DNA of 64,000 nt from CALJDF01 sp038121105 (GTDB lineage Bacteria; Pseudomonadota; Alphaproteobacteria; SHVP01), in assembly GCA_038121105.1 (NCBI GenBank), contig JAYONB010000001.1, forward strand, positions 1 to 64,000. The letters run 5' to 3'. Under the pieces are notes generated by a model, which made no database searches, was not told the DNA's origin, and was given only the letters and a program-made list of their open reading frames with translations. Of this stretch, positions 24,945 through 32,606 are shown piece after piece. The translations under genes were made by a program, and so were the position numbers. Numbering within the stretch: the first letter of the stretch is position 1; each line of letters begins with the position of its first letter.

Positions 24945-27155
24945 TCACGTTTCAGGGCTTATAGCATTTTCGCGGGCCTGATCTCCGGGTAGGTCGGTTG
25001 ACGGTCGTTCAGAACGACGACGCGGCCATTGGCGCGACGTGGTCGCGACCCAGGGTCGTGCGCCACGGGCGGCATGCGCGGTTTTGACGATAACCCCTTC
25101 ATTTCCAAGCCAAATCGCGTGAGCGCCGTGGCGCCAAACGTCGAAGCGATCGACCACCTGCGCGTCGCATTTATGGCGGACGGGCTCGCGACTGACGACC
25201 AATACGACGTCATCACAATGTTGCGCGATGATCGTGGGATCGTCGCTGATCAGGACGAGGCCGGTGGGCGCGCGGAACCAACACGCGCGGTCGGTGCAGC
25301 GCAACGAACGGGCCTCGTTGGATTGATTGGGTTTGGGCCAGCGCGGGGCGTTGGCCTGCGCGGCGCGGCGCAACCACATCTTTGCGGTAAAGGACCGCGC
25401 GGTACGGCTAATTGTGTAGGCGCCCTCGGTGTGGACCGCGATGTAGCGCCCCTGCCCGTCCGCGAGGATCGTGGGCGGGGTCGTGGTGAGCGGCGCGCAA
25501 ACGCCGGCGACGATGGCGACCACCCCGGCGAAGCGGTGCGGCCCGCGCGTCAAGCAGAGCCAGAGCCCGCCACAGCCCACCATGGCCAAGCCCCAGATCG
25601 GTCCGGAAGGGATCATCAATGCGGCGCCGCGCCAGCCCGAGACGGTATGCGCGATCCACAACACCAGATCGATCCCCCAGGCCACCGGAGTCAAACCCCA
25701 GTGCTCCAGACCGAAAGGGGCAAGCACATAGGCGAAAAGGGCGCTCGGCATGATCCACAACGCGGTGACAGGTACTGCAAGGGCATTTGCCGCGAGACCG
25801 TAAACGGCGATGCGATTGAAGTGGAACGCCGCGAACGGCATCGTCGCGAGGCCAGCGATTACGGTGCTGAACATGATGCCGGCGAAATAAAGGCCGATTC
25901 GTTGCGACCAGGTCGCGGTGCGACGTCTTTCCGCAAACCAAGTGCGCGCTGCTTCATAGGCCGCGATGAGCGCGACGACGGCAGCAAACGACATTTGAAA
26001 ACTCGGCCCCAATAGGCTTTCCGGTCTGATCAACAAAACCACCGTTGCGGCCGCCGCGACGAGCCGCATCGAAATGGCGCGTCGATCGACGATGACCGCG
26101 GTCAAGACTATCGCGGTCATCATGAACGCCCGTTGCGTGGGTACCGTCGCCCCGGTGAGCCATAGATAGGCAAANNNNNNNNNNNNNNNNNNNNNNNNNN
26201 NNNNNNNNNNNNNNNNNNNNNNNNNNNNNNNNNNNNNNNNNNNNNNNNNNNNNNNNNNNNNNNNNNNNNNNNNNAATGCGGCGACCGCACTCCACTTCTT
26301 GATTGGATAGCGCAGCGCAATGCCGGGCAAAGCGACCAACAACACGCGAACCGCAAAGAAGACTAGACCGGCCACGAGGCCGACATGTAGACCTGAGATC
26401 GCCAGCAGATGGGCCAACCCGGCATCACGCATCGCATCGAGGTCGGTCGGCCGAATGGCGCCGCGTTCGCCGGTCATCAATGCGGCGGCGATGGCCCCAC
26501 CGGGTCCGGGTTTGGCGTCTCGAATACGGCCGGCCAAGTCGGTTCGGATCGCGGCAAGCCAAATAGAGACGCCCGCGCGATCCGACCCGATCACCTGGGC
26601 TGGTCCCAAAGCGTAACCGACCGCGCCGATCCTGCGGAACCACGACTGGCGCGCAAAATCGAAGGCGCCGGGTGCGACAGGTCCGGGCGGCGGCATCAAG
26701 ATGGCGCGTACGCGCACGTGGTCGCCCGGTAAAGGCAACATGCCGTTGCGAAGGGTGATTCGAACGCGATCGGGTAGGACGGTGGCTTGACCGTCGATCA
26801 CGTCGAGCGCGGCAAGGGTGAGCCGGCCGCCGCGGGTGCGTTGTTCGGTGCGCACAACCGTTGCCGTCAGCGCCAGCGGGCCCGTTCGCTTGGCGAGAAC
26901 CGGACCGGCGACAATCGCGGTGCGGGTATCTGCCGCAGCGAACCCGGCGATGACGCTCAAACCAATGATCGACATCAGCCGACCTTTCGGCCGGCGCCAA
27001 AAAACGGCGGCGAGCGTGAGACCGCTTGCAACGATTACGGTGGTCGCGACCCCATCGGGCTCGATGGGCAAGGCGAAGTACAACGCGACCCCGACGCCAA
27101 TGCCCACCGGCAGCCAAAGGACGACGGGGTTGGCGGATTGAGACACGCGACGCAT
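24945..27155 (-). CDS. comEC: ComEC/Rec2-type DNA uptake channel protein, interrupted by assembly gap
   Basis: ComEC forms the inner-membrane channel for transforming DNA. The N-terminal part has membrane spans and the DUF4131/OB-like region (about 60-190). The Competence domain follows with AHLLAISGLHVGLVAGLVFF before the gap and TGATVPTQRAFMMTAIVL after it. The C-terminal part resembles the lactamase-like end but lacks an HxHxDH zinc motif, as in many alphaproteobacterial ComECs. A 100-N run (26175-26274) sits between the halves. Judged by the family, only a few residues are missing there, so the true protein is probably about 30 residues shorter than this span. I start at the ATG at 27155; a TTG eight codons up is also in frame. 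Confidence 0.9.
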   Translation of the reverse strand: MRRVSQSANPVVLWLPVGIGVGVALYFALPIEPDGVATTVIVASGLTLAAVFWRRPKGRLMSIIGLSVIAGFAAADTRTAIVAGPVLAKRTGPLALTATVVRTEQRTRGGRLTLAALDVIDGQATVLPDRVRITLRNGMLPLPGDHVRVRAILMPPPGPVAPGAFDFARQSWFRRIGAVGYALGPAQVIGSDRAGVSIWLAAIRTDLAGRIRDAKPGPGGAIAAALMTGERGAIRPTDLDAMRDAGLAHLLAISGLHVGLVAGLVFFAVRVLLVALPGIALRYPIKKWSAVAAXXXXXXXXXXXXXXXXXXXXXXXXXXXXXXXXXXFAYLWLTGATVPTQRAFMMTAIVLTAVIVDRRAISMRLVAAAATVVLLIRPESLLGPSFQMSFAAVVALIAAYEAARTWFAERRRTATWSQRIGLYFAGIMFSTVIAGLATMPFAAFHFNRIAVYGLAANALAVPVTALWIMPSALFAYVLAPFGLEHWGLTPVAWGIDLVLWIAHTVSGWRGAALMIPSGPIWGLAMVGCGGLWLCLTRGPHRFAGVVAIVAGVCAPLTTTPPTILADGQGRYIAVHTEGAYTISRTARSFTAKMWLRRAAQANAPRWPKPNQSNEARSLRCTDRACWFRAPTGLVLISDDPTIIAQHCDDVVLVVSREPVRHKCDAQVVDRFDVWRHGAHAIWLGNEGVIVKTAHAARGARPWVATTSRQWPRRRSERPSTDLPGDQARENAISPET
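26175..26274. other. Assembly gap of 100 N inside comEC
   Basis: This is a run of exactly 100 N, the usual placeholder for a gap of unknown size. Both flanks encode ComEC on the minus strand in the same reading frame if the placeholder is taken literally. The flanking residues KKWSAVAA and FAYLWLTGATVPTQ are normally only a few residues apart in the family, so the real gap is likely one or two dozen bases. Scaffold coordinates to the right may be shifted accordingly. Confidence 0.98.
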
Positions 27156-27234
27156 CGTGTCCAAGGAGGTCAATAACAATGGTTTCGTTGCGCGCCGCTC
27201 TCAGCGTCTGGCGCCGGGCCTAGTCGCGTTTCGC

Positions 27235-27543
27235 CTAGTCGCCGAGGCGGCGGCCGCGCTGCTGCCCGCCTTTGTTGCCCCGGCCGAACAAATCCTTGTT
27301 GCCGAAGCTGCCGCCGCCCTCATAGACGCCGCCGCGACTCCGGTCATCTCGTGGCGCGCGATAGGGTTTGGTGTCATCGATCGGGCTTGGGTCGCGACCG
27401 GTTCGGTAGTGTCCAGGCACGTAAGTCCCGTCGCGGCGGTACTTTCCCTCGACCCAAATGTCGCGGGCGACGGCCGGGCCGGCCGCGGCGATCGCCAGGG
27501 TTGTCGTTGCACCGAAAAGGAAGGATCGTCGTGTCGTCGCCAT
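27235..27543 (-). CDS. Small exported protein with twin-arginine-like signal, unknown function
   Basis: This 102-residue protein starts with MATTRRSFLFGATTTLAIAA, a Tat-like signal (RRSFLF) with a likely cut after AVA. The mature part is short, very hydrophilic and rich in Arg, Gly and Asp. It has one recognisable stretch, GKYRRDGTYVPGHYRTG, of the kind seen in many small secreted proteobacterial proteins; I cannot name a family with confidence. The ATG has GGAG six bases upstream. It lies 79 bases before comEC and 95 bases after the next small ORF, all on the minus strand, so the genes may be one transcript. Confidence 0.65.
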   Translation of the reverse strand: MATTRRSFLFGATTTLAIAAAGPAVARDIWVEGKYRRDGTYVPGHYRTGRDPSPIDDTKPYRAPRDDRSRGGVYEGGGSFGNKDLFGRGNKGGQQRGRRLGD

Positions 27544-27638
27544 CGTGATCTCCAACGTTAGGTGTGTCGGAGACCCCTATGCAGGGCGCAGAGCTCGTTT
27601 CAGCCGAAACGGTCGTTTAGACGGCTAAGACCTTGCCT

Positions 27639-27950
27639 TTATTCGTCGAACTTGGATGACGGGTCAATAACGTCGACGATGACGAACCCAAGATGTTTCG
27701 GGTAGCGCGAGGCCAGTTTGCGCCGTGCCGCTTGCGGGCTGACTGCTTGGACCTCGACGTAGCGGTTCTCCGCCCAATCGTCATCGTACTGAGGGTGGTG
27801 TTCCCCGAGGTTCACGGCGTCGCGAACCCGCTGGTTGTAAACGATGACTTCGAAGATTCGGACGCCGGGATCGAGCAGCGAATGATGAATCTTTTCTTCG
27901 GGTTGCCCCGCACCGGATCCTCTAGATCCTGGATAAACTTTACGCGCCAC
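27639..27950 (-). CDS. Uncharacterised small protein, possibly the 3' part of an interrupted gene
   Basis: This is a 103-residue hydrophilic protein (GTG start) containing GVRIFEVIVYNQRVRDAVN and ending FVIVDVIDPSSKFDE. No signal, membrane span or known motif is visible and I do not recognise it. The start has no ribosome binding site. The same frame is open upstream from 28118 except for a single TGA (27975-27977), and the upstream part (for example TRYFVLGTTVDGREWFSS) has protein-like composition and codon use. The real gene may therefore start near 28070, with the TGA replacing a TGG. Whether it is one broken gene or a short intact one cannot be settled here. Confidence 0.5.
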   Translation of the reverse strand: MARKVYPGSRGSGAGQPEEKIHHSLLDPGVRIFEVIVYNQRVRDAVNLGEHHPQYDDDWAENRYVEVQAVSPQAARRKLASRYPKHLGFVIVDVIDPSSKFDE

Positions 27951-28167
27951 AATCCAGTCCGTTTCTCTCGGCGATCAACCGGATGGTCCCGATGAGAACC
28001 ATTCTCGGCCGTCGACGGTCGTCCCCAATACGAAGTACCGCGTTTTGCGCTCGTCCTGGCCCAACAGCACAACCGTTTCCGCACCCCGGCCCCGGCAATC
28101 TGCCGCAGCCCGGGCACTCTAGAACAGTCACGCCGAATTTGTCATCCCCATCCCAGTAGACGCCAGG

Positions 28168-29022
28168 TCAACCGGCGGGTTGGAGGGTGCAGCGCACGTG
28201 TGTCACCAGCTCAAAAGGGGCGGTCGAGGTCTTATCGATGCGGGCCGTCCAGTTCTCACCCGCCATCAAACCCGTTGCCAGGTCAACGAGGACTTGGCCC
28301 TTGAAGACCGTATCGGTAGCGCCGGACCGTCGGACGGTCGTCATTTGCGCGTCGATTTCGAACAACAAGCTCCGTCGACCTTCGGGGTCGGAGACGATGC
28401 CCGCGACCCGGCTTTGGTCCCGTCGGTCGACCAATGCGTCGAGGTCGAGATCCTGGGGGATCACCGGCTTGAGGAACCGGAACGTTTCTTCCGGCGTGCG
28501 GTTGAGCAGGTCGTCCTGTTTGAAAACCCGCCCGAAAAAGATGGCGTCACGAATATCGACATCGCCGTCCAGCACGGCCTTCCGCAACGTTTCGGCGTCA
28601 ATCGGAAAGCCGGGGATCGCACGGGCCTCGGTGGCGACGGGCCGCCCGTTCGCGTCCAAGGTCATGCGGTGCTGGTAGCCGAAGATGGGCGGCGACTCGG
28701 CGCTCTCTCTGTGGCCCTTGACTGTCTGGACCACGACGGCTGCCGCATCGGTCCCCTCGACGCCGGTATCGAAAGTGACGATCTGGGCGTCTGGTGCGTC
28801 ATCCTCGTCGCTTATCAGGCGTTGATGCAAAACACAGAACGCACCGCCGTTCGGGCGAACCCGGATAGGCGCCGGGTCGGTGATCGGTGCGACCTCACCC
28901 TGGAAGAGTGGCGTCACGTCGGCGGCTTGTGACGGCGTCGCCGAAAACAGGGCGACGGCAAAGATCGGTGCTGCGGTGAGCCCGGGGCTCGGTCGATTTC
29001 GGACTTGGGGGGTTTGCTTCAT
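28168..29022 (-). CDS. Exported protein of unknown function, paralogue of the protein at 24185-24931
   Basis: This 284-residue protein has an N-terminal signal peptide (hydrophobic stretch about 16-33, cut near SQAADV). As in its relative at 24185-24931, the mature part has just two cysteines, one early (GGAFCVLHQ) and one ten residues from the end region (HVRCTLQPAG). Shared anchors in the same order are LFQGEVAPI, FPIDAETLRKA, VRRSG and GLMAGENW. No enzyme motif is visible. It is followed by two small minus-strand ORFs and comEC. A periplasmic or outer-surface role is inferred from the signal peptide only. Confidence 0.75.
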   Translation of the reverse strand: MKQTPQVRNRPSPGLTAAPIFAVALFSATPSQAADVTPLFQGEVAPITDPAPIRVRPNGGAFCVLHQRLISDEDDAPDAQIVTFDTGVEGTDAAAVVVQTVKGHRESAESPPIFGYQHRMTLDANGRPVATEARAIPGFPIDAETLRKAVLDGDVDIRDAIFFGRVFKQDDLLNRTPEETFRFLKPVIPQDLDLDALVDRRDQSRVAGIVSDPEGRRSLLFEIDAQMTTVRRSGATDTVFKGQVLVDLATGLMAGENWTARIDKTSTAPFELVTHVRCTLQPAG

Positions 29023-29111
29023 TCCAAGGCTATGCCATCACTACGCGCTTTAAAGCAAGTCGCCGACCGTCGCGTATTGTGAACCGCGCCGGGCGCCCAA
29101 AGGAGTGACGA

Positions 29112-30521
29112 ATGACCGACGTGGTGACGCGGTTCGCCCCCTCGCCGACCGGCTACCTGCATATCGGCGGCGCCCGGACGGCGCTGTTCAATTGGCTGTA
29201 TGCGCGCCATTGCGGCGGGCGATTTCTACTTCGGATCGAGGATACCGACCGGGCGCGATCCTCAGAGGATGCGGTGCGCGCCATCATCGACGGTTTGGAT
29301 TGGCTCGGGCTGAACTGGGACGGCGAGCCGATCAGGCAGATCACCCGCACCGACCGGCACATCGAAGCGGCGAGTGCGCTGCTGGCCAGCGGGCATGCTT
29401 ATCGCTGCTACGCGACACCGGAAGAACTTGAGGAGATGCGCACCAAAGCCCGTGCCGCGGGAACGAGACGGTTGTATGACGGGTTGTGGCGCGACCGCGA
29501 TCCGAGCGAGGCGCCGGCCGGGATCGATCCGGTTATTCGATTTCGCGCGCCGCTCGAAGGCGCCACCGTCATCGACGATAAGGTGCAGGGCGAGGTGACC
29601 GTGCAAAACGACGGTCTGGACGACATCGTCTTGCTGCGCGCCGACGGAACGCCGACCTATATGTTGGCCGTGGTGGTGGACGACCACGATATGGGGGTCA
29701 CCCACGTCATTCGCGGCGACGACCACCTCAACAACGCGTTTCGGCAAGTGAACCTGATCGCGGCATTAGGCTGGGATCAGCCGATCTATGCGCACATCCC
29801 GCTGATTCACGGCGCCGATGGCGCCAAGTTGTCGAAACGTCATGGCGCGCTTGGGGTCGAGGCCTATCGCGACATGGGGTATTTGCCCGAAACGCTGCGG
29901 AATTACTTGGTTCGTTTGGGGTGGAGCCACGGCGACGACGAGACGATTTCGACCCAACAGGCGATCGATTGGTTCGATTTGGACGGCATCGGAAGGTCCC
30001 CTGCCCGCCTAGACCTCGCCAAACTCGATAATCTGAACGGGCACTACCTGAATCTGGCGGACGATTCTCGGCTTGCCGCGTTGATGGCGCCGGGCCTTGC
30101 GGAGCACCTTGGCCGGGAGCTGTCCGCGACCGAGGAAAAGCGACTTATGGAGGCGCTGCCCGACCTAAAGCAAAGAGCGAAAACACTGGTAGAACTTGTT
30201 GAAAATAGTATTTTTTATTTCACAGCAGGAGCGCCGGCCTGCGACGAGAAAGCGGCTAAATTGCTAACCGCCGACGCGATCTCGATGCTCGGTCGCCTGC
30301 GCGATAACCTCGAGGGCCTGCAAGCTTGGACGGCTGAAGCGCTTGAGAAGGCCGTGCGGCAGATCGCCGAATCCGAGGAGTTGAAGCTCGGCAAAGTGGC
30401 GCAACCGCTCCGGGCGGCGCTCACCGGACGGACGGTGTCGCCGGGCGTTTTTGACGTGATGCGCGTCCTTGGTCGGGAGGAAACTCTCCGCCGCTTGGAG
30501 ATTTCGCCACCCCAGCAATAA
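29112..30521 (+). CDS. gltX: Glutamyl-tRNA synthetase
   Basis: GltX charges tRNA-Glu and is a class I synthetase. The 469-residue protein has the HIGH-type motif in FAPSPTGYLHIGGARTALF (8-26) and the KMSKS-type motif as DGAKLSKRHGALGVEAY (about 236-252). LLRIEDTDRARSSEDAVRAI is the family's early signature. Many alphaproteobacteria have two gltX copies with differing tRNA specificity; nothing here shows which one this is. A short AT-rich stretch near 30200-30230 (codons for ENSIFYFT) stands out from the high-GC gene. The 89-base region before the start follows the divergent exported-protein gene. Confidence 0.97.
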   Translation: MTDVVTRFAPSPTGYLHIGGARTALFNWLYARHCGGRFLLRIEDTDRARSSEDAVRAIIDGLDWLGLNWDGEPIRQITRTDRHIEAASALLASGHAYRCYATPEELEEMRTKARAAGTRRLYDGLWRDRDPSEAPAGIDPVIRFRAPLEGATVIDDKVQGEVTVQNDGLDDIVLLRADGTPTYMLAVVVDDHDMGVTHVIRGDDHLNNAFRQVNLIAALGWDQPIYAHIPLIHGADGAKLSKRHGALGVEAYRDMGYLPETLRNYLVRLGWSHGDDETISTQQAIDWFDLDGIGRSPARLDLAKLDNLNGHYLNLADDSRLAALMAPGLAEHLGRELSATEEKRLMEALPDLKQRAKTLVELVENSIFYFTAGAPACDEKAAKLLTADAISMLGRLRDNLEGLQAWTAEALEKAVRQIAESEELKLGKVAQPLRAALTGRTVSPGVFDVMRVLGREETLRRLEISPPQQ

Positions 30522-30595
30522 GCCGCCATCGCCCACCTGGCGAATTGTATGACTTATTTATATATTTCAATAGGTTAGAAGGCCTTTCTTGGGTA

Positions 30596-30623
30596 TCTAC
30601 AAATGGGGCCCAACGTGTATAAT
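30596..30623 (+). promoter_or_regulatory. Candidate sigma-70-type promoter of gltA
   Basis: A perfect -10 hexamer TATAAT (30618-30623) follows a TCTACA -35-like hexamer (30596-30601) with a 16-base spacer. It lies 57 bases before the gltA ATG in an unusually AT-rich 158-base gap after gltX. The -35 matches the consensus at four of six positions. Nothing else of note is seen in this gap. Confidence 0.45.
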
Positions 30624-30679
30624 CCGCGCGCCGTCGACCCCAAGGTCCGGCCCACGAAATCGACAAAAAAAGGACGAGC

Positions 30680-31987
30680 ATGGCGGAGGACGGAAAGAAG
30701 GCCGAAACGGCTAAAATCTCGGGCAATGGGTTTGGACTCGAATTACCGGTAATGAGCGGAACTCTGGGCCCCGATGTCCTGGATATTCGCAAGCTCTACG
30801 GGACGACCGGGCGGTTCACCTACGACCCTGGATTTACCTCGACGGCCAGTTGCGAGTCGAAAATCACCTATATCGACGGCGACGAAGGGGTCCTCCTCTA
30901 TCGCGGGTATTCCATCGAGCAATTGGCGGAAACGGCCGACTACCTCGAGACCTGCTACTTGCTCCTATACGGCGAGTTGCCGAACAAGGCCGTCAAAGAG
31001 GAGTTCGAGAAGACCATCACGTATCACACGATGGTTCACGAACAGCTCAACAATTTTTTCCGTGGGTTCCGGCGGGACGCGCACCCCATGGCGATCGTTT
31101 GCGGCGTGATGGGGGCGCTGTCGGCGTTCTATCACGACAGCCTTGATATCGAGGATCCGGAACACCGCAAAATCTCCGCCCACCGCATGATTGCGAAGAT
31201 TCCGACGATCGCGGCCATGGCCTACAAGTACTCGGTCGGTCAGCCCTTCGTTTATCCGCGCAACGATCTCGATTACGTGTCGAATTTCTTGCACATGATG
31301 TTTTCCGTCCCGGGTGAAGATTTCCAGCAGAGCGAGATTTTCACCAATGCGATGGCGCGGATTTTCATCCTCCACGCCGATCACGAACAAAACGCCTCGA
31401 CCAGCACGGTTCGCTTGGCCGGATCGTCGGGCGCCAACCCGTTTGCCTGCATCGCGGCCGGTATCGCCAGTCTTTGGGGGCCGGCGCATGGCGGCGCGAA
31501 CGAAGCCGTTCTCAACATGCTGCATGAAATCGGGTCGGTCGATCGCATTCCGGAGTTTCTGGAGCGCGCCAAAGACAAGGACGACTCGTTCCGCCTCATG
31601 GGTTTTGGCCATCGCGTCTACAAGAACTACGACCCACGCGCCGCGGCGCTGAAGGACTCGGCGCACGAGGTGCTCAAAGCCCTTGGTGCGCAGGACGAGC
31701 CGCTTTTGAAGCTGGCCATGGAGTTGGAGCGGATCGCGCTCGAAGATCCCTACTTTGTCGAGCGCAAGCTGTTCCCGAATGTCGATTTTTATTCCGGCAT
31801 CATCCTACGGGCGATGGGCTTCCCAACCAGCATGTTCACCGTGTTGTTCGCCCTGGCGCGCACGGTTGGTTGGATCGCCCATTGGGGGGAAATGGTCGAA
31901 GACCCGAGCCAGAAAATCGGTCGGCCGCGCCAGCTCTACACCGGACCGCAGCAACGCGAATACGTGCCGGTGGGCAAGCGTGGCTAG
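30680..31987 (+). CDS. gltA: Citrate synthase (type II)
   Basis: Citrate synthase joins acetyl-CoA and oxaloacetate to open the TCA cycle. The 435-residue length is that of the hexameric, NADH-sensitive type II enzymes. The catalytic residues appear as the His in GPAHGGANEAVLNMLHEIG, the His in GFGHRVYKNYDPRA, and the Asp in the later NVDFYSGIILRAMGFP. The ending PRQLYTGPQQREYVPVGKRG is typical. A small ORF starts eight bases before its stop. It has a candidate promoter of its own, and gltX directly upstream is the usual neighbour. Confidence 0.98.
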   Translation: MAEDGKKAETAKISGNGFGLELPVMSGTLGPDVLDIRKLYGTTGRFTYDPGFTSTASCESKITYIDGDEGVLLYRGYSIEQLAETADYLETCYLLLYGELPNKAVKEEFEKTITYHTMVHEQLNNFFRGFRRDAHPMAIVCGVMGALSAFYHDSLDIEDPEHRKISAHRMIAKIPTIAAMAYKYSVGQPFVYPRNDLDYVSNFLHMMFSVPGEDFQQSEIFTNAMARIFILHADHEQNASTSTVRLAGSSGANPFACIAAGIASLWGPAHGGANEAVLNMLHEIGSVDRIPEFLERAKDKDDSFRLMGFGHRVYKNYDPRAAALKDSAHEVLKALGAQDEPLLKLAMELERIALEDPYFVERKLFPNVDFYSGIILRAMGFPTSMFTVLFALARTVGWIAHWGEMVEDPSQKIGRPRQLYTGPQQREYVPVGKRG

Positions 31988-32183
31988 GGTCCTTCGCAAG
32001 GACGAGGTCGGCGGCGGGACGCGCACACGACGCGTTCTCCGTCCGTTGACCCGTCGCCGGCATGTGAGCCGGCCGGCCAACGACAACAAGCCGTCGATCT
32101 GGTGGCGGGCGAAACGCTATCTGGTGCGCAGTGCCGCCGCCGGCGCGCTCGGTGCGTTGGTGTGGTCGATCATCAACAACTAG
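31980..32183 (+). CDS. Small basic protein with one membrane span, overlapping the gltA end
   Basis: This is a candidate 67-residue protein starting at a GTG eight bases inside gltA. It has a very basic N-terminal half (RTRRVLRPLTRRRHVSRP), the stretch PANDNKPSIWWRAKRYL, and a weakly hydrophobic C-terminal segment (SAAAGALGALVWSIINN). RPANDN-type segments are frequent in short alphaproteobacterial proteins. The overlap suggests coupling with gltA. No function can be proposed, and the start could also be the later GTG at VSRPANDN. It may simply be a read-out of the downstream gap, so confidence is moderate. Confidence 0.45.
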   Translation: MARVLRKDEVGGGTRTRRVLRPLTRRRHVSRPANDNKPSIWWRAKRYLVRSAAAGALGALVWSIINN

Positions 32184-32192
32184 CCTGTTTTT

Positions 32193-32606
32193 CTAGGCTC
32201 GCTCGATAACTTCGATTTCGTAACCCTCCGGGTCGGCGATAAAGCCGATCACCGCGCCCCCTTTTCGAACCGCTTTGGGTTCTTGCAAGATGGCGACGCC
32301 ATGTGTGCGGAACGTGTCGAACGCCTGATCGATATTCCCTGCGCCAATCGCAATATGACCGTAGCCTTGCCCCGCAACGGGATAGGGCTCCGCGCGGTCC
32401 CATTCGCGGCAAAGCTCGACCACCGTGGTATCGCCCTCGTCGCCGTAGCCGAGGAAACACAGGGTTTCCCGCTTCGGCTCGACATCGAAGCGGCGAAGGA
32501 CCTTCATCCCTAGAACATCGGTATAGAACGCGATCATTCGGTCGAGATCCCTGACCCGCAGCATGGTATGGAGTAAGCGAAACGGTTGAGCGTCGGTTTG
32601 GGTCAT
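32193..32606 (-). CDS. gloA: Lactoylglutathione lyase (glyoxalase I)
   Basis: GloA converts the glutathione adduct of methylglyoxal into S-lactoylglutathione. The 137-residue protein has two VOC repeats. Metal-site residues are visible as His in LLHTMLRVRDLD, Glu in RETLCFLGYG, His in GYGHIAIGAG and Glu in GYEIEVIERA. FYTDVLGMKVLRRFD is a strong family signature. The ATG overlaps the lpxB stop by four bases, so it is the last gene of the lipid A operon by layout, though its function is metabolic detoxification. Confidence 0.95.
   Translation of the reverse strand: MTQTDAQPFRLLHTMLRVRDLDRMIAFYTDVLGMKVLRRFDVEPKRETLCFLGYGDEGDTTVVELCREWDRAEPYPVAGQGYGHIAIGAGNIDQAFDTFRTHGVAILQEPKAVRKGGAVIGFIADPEGYEIEVIERA

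Noticed and set aside
27161..27223. Strong Shine-Dalgarno (AAGGAGGT) followed by a 14-codon plus-strand ORF
   Set aside because: The site is convincing in isolation, but the peptide is only 14 residues, no plus-strand gene follows and the region is antisense to the comEC start. It is probably chance.
27595..27610. CGTTTC-AGCC-GAAACG hairpin between two small minus-strand genes
   Set aside because: It is a 6-bp stem with no T-tract on either strand. It could be chance in GC-rich DNA and was not called a terminator.
27940..28131. Minus-strand 63-codon frame with a CPGC...C pattern resembling a zinc ribbon
   Set aside because: The overlapping second frame has better codon usage and protein-like sequence. 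The cysteines come from GC-rich TGC/GGC runs.
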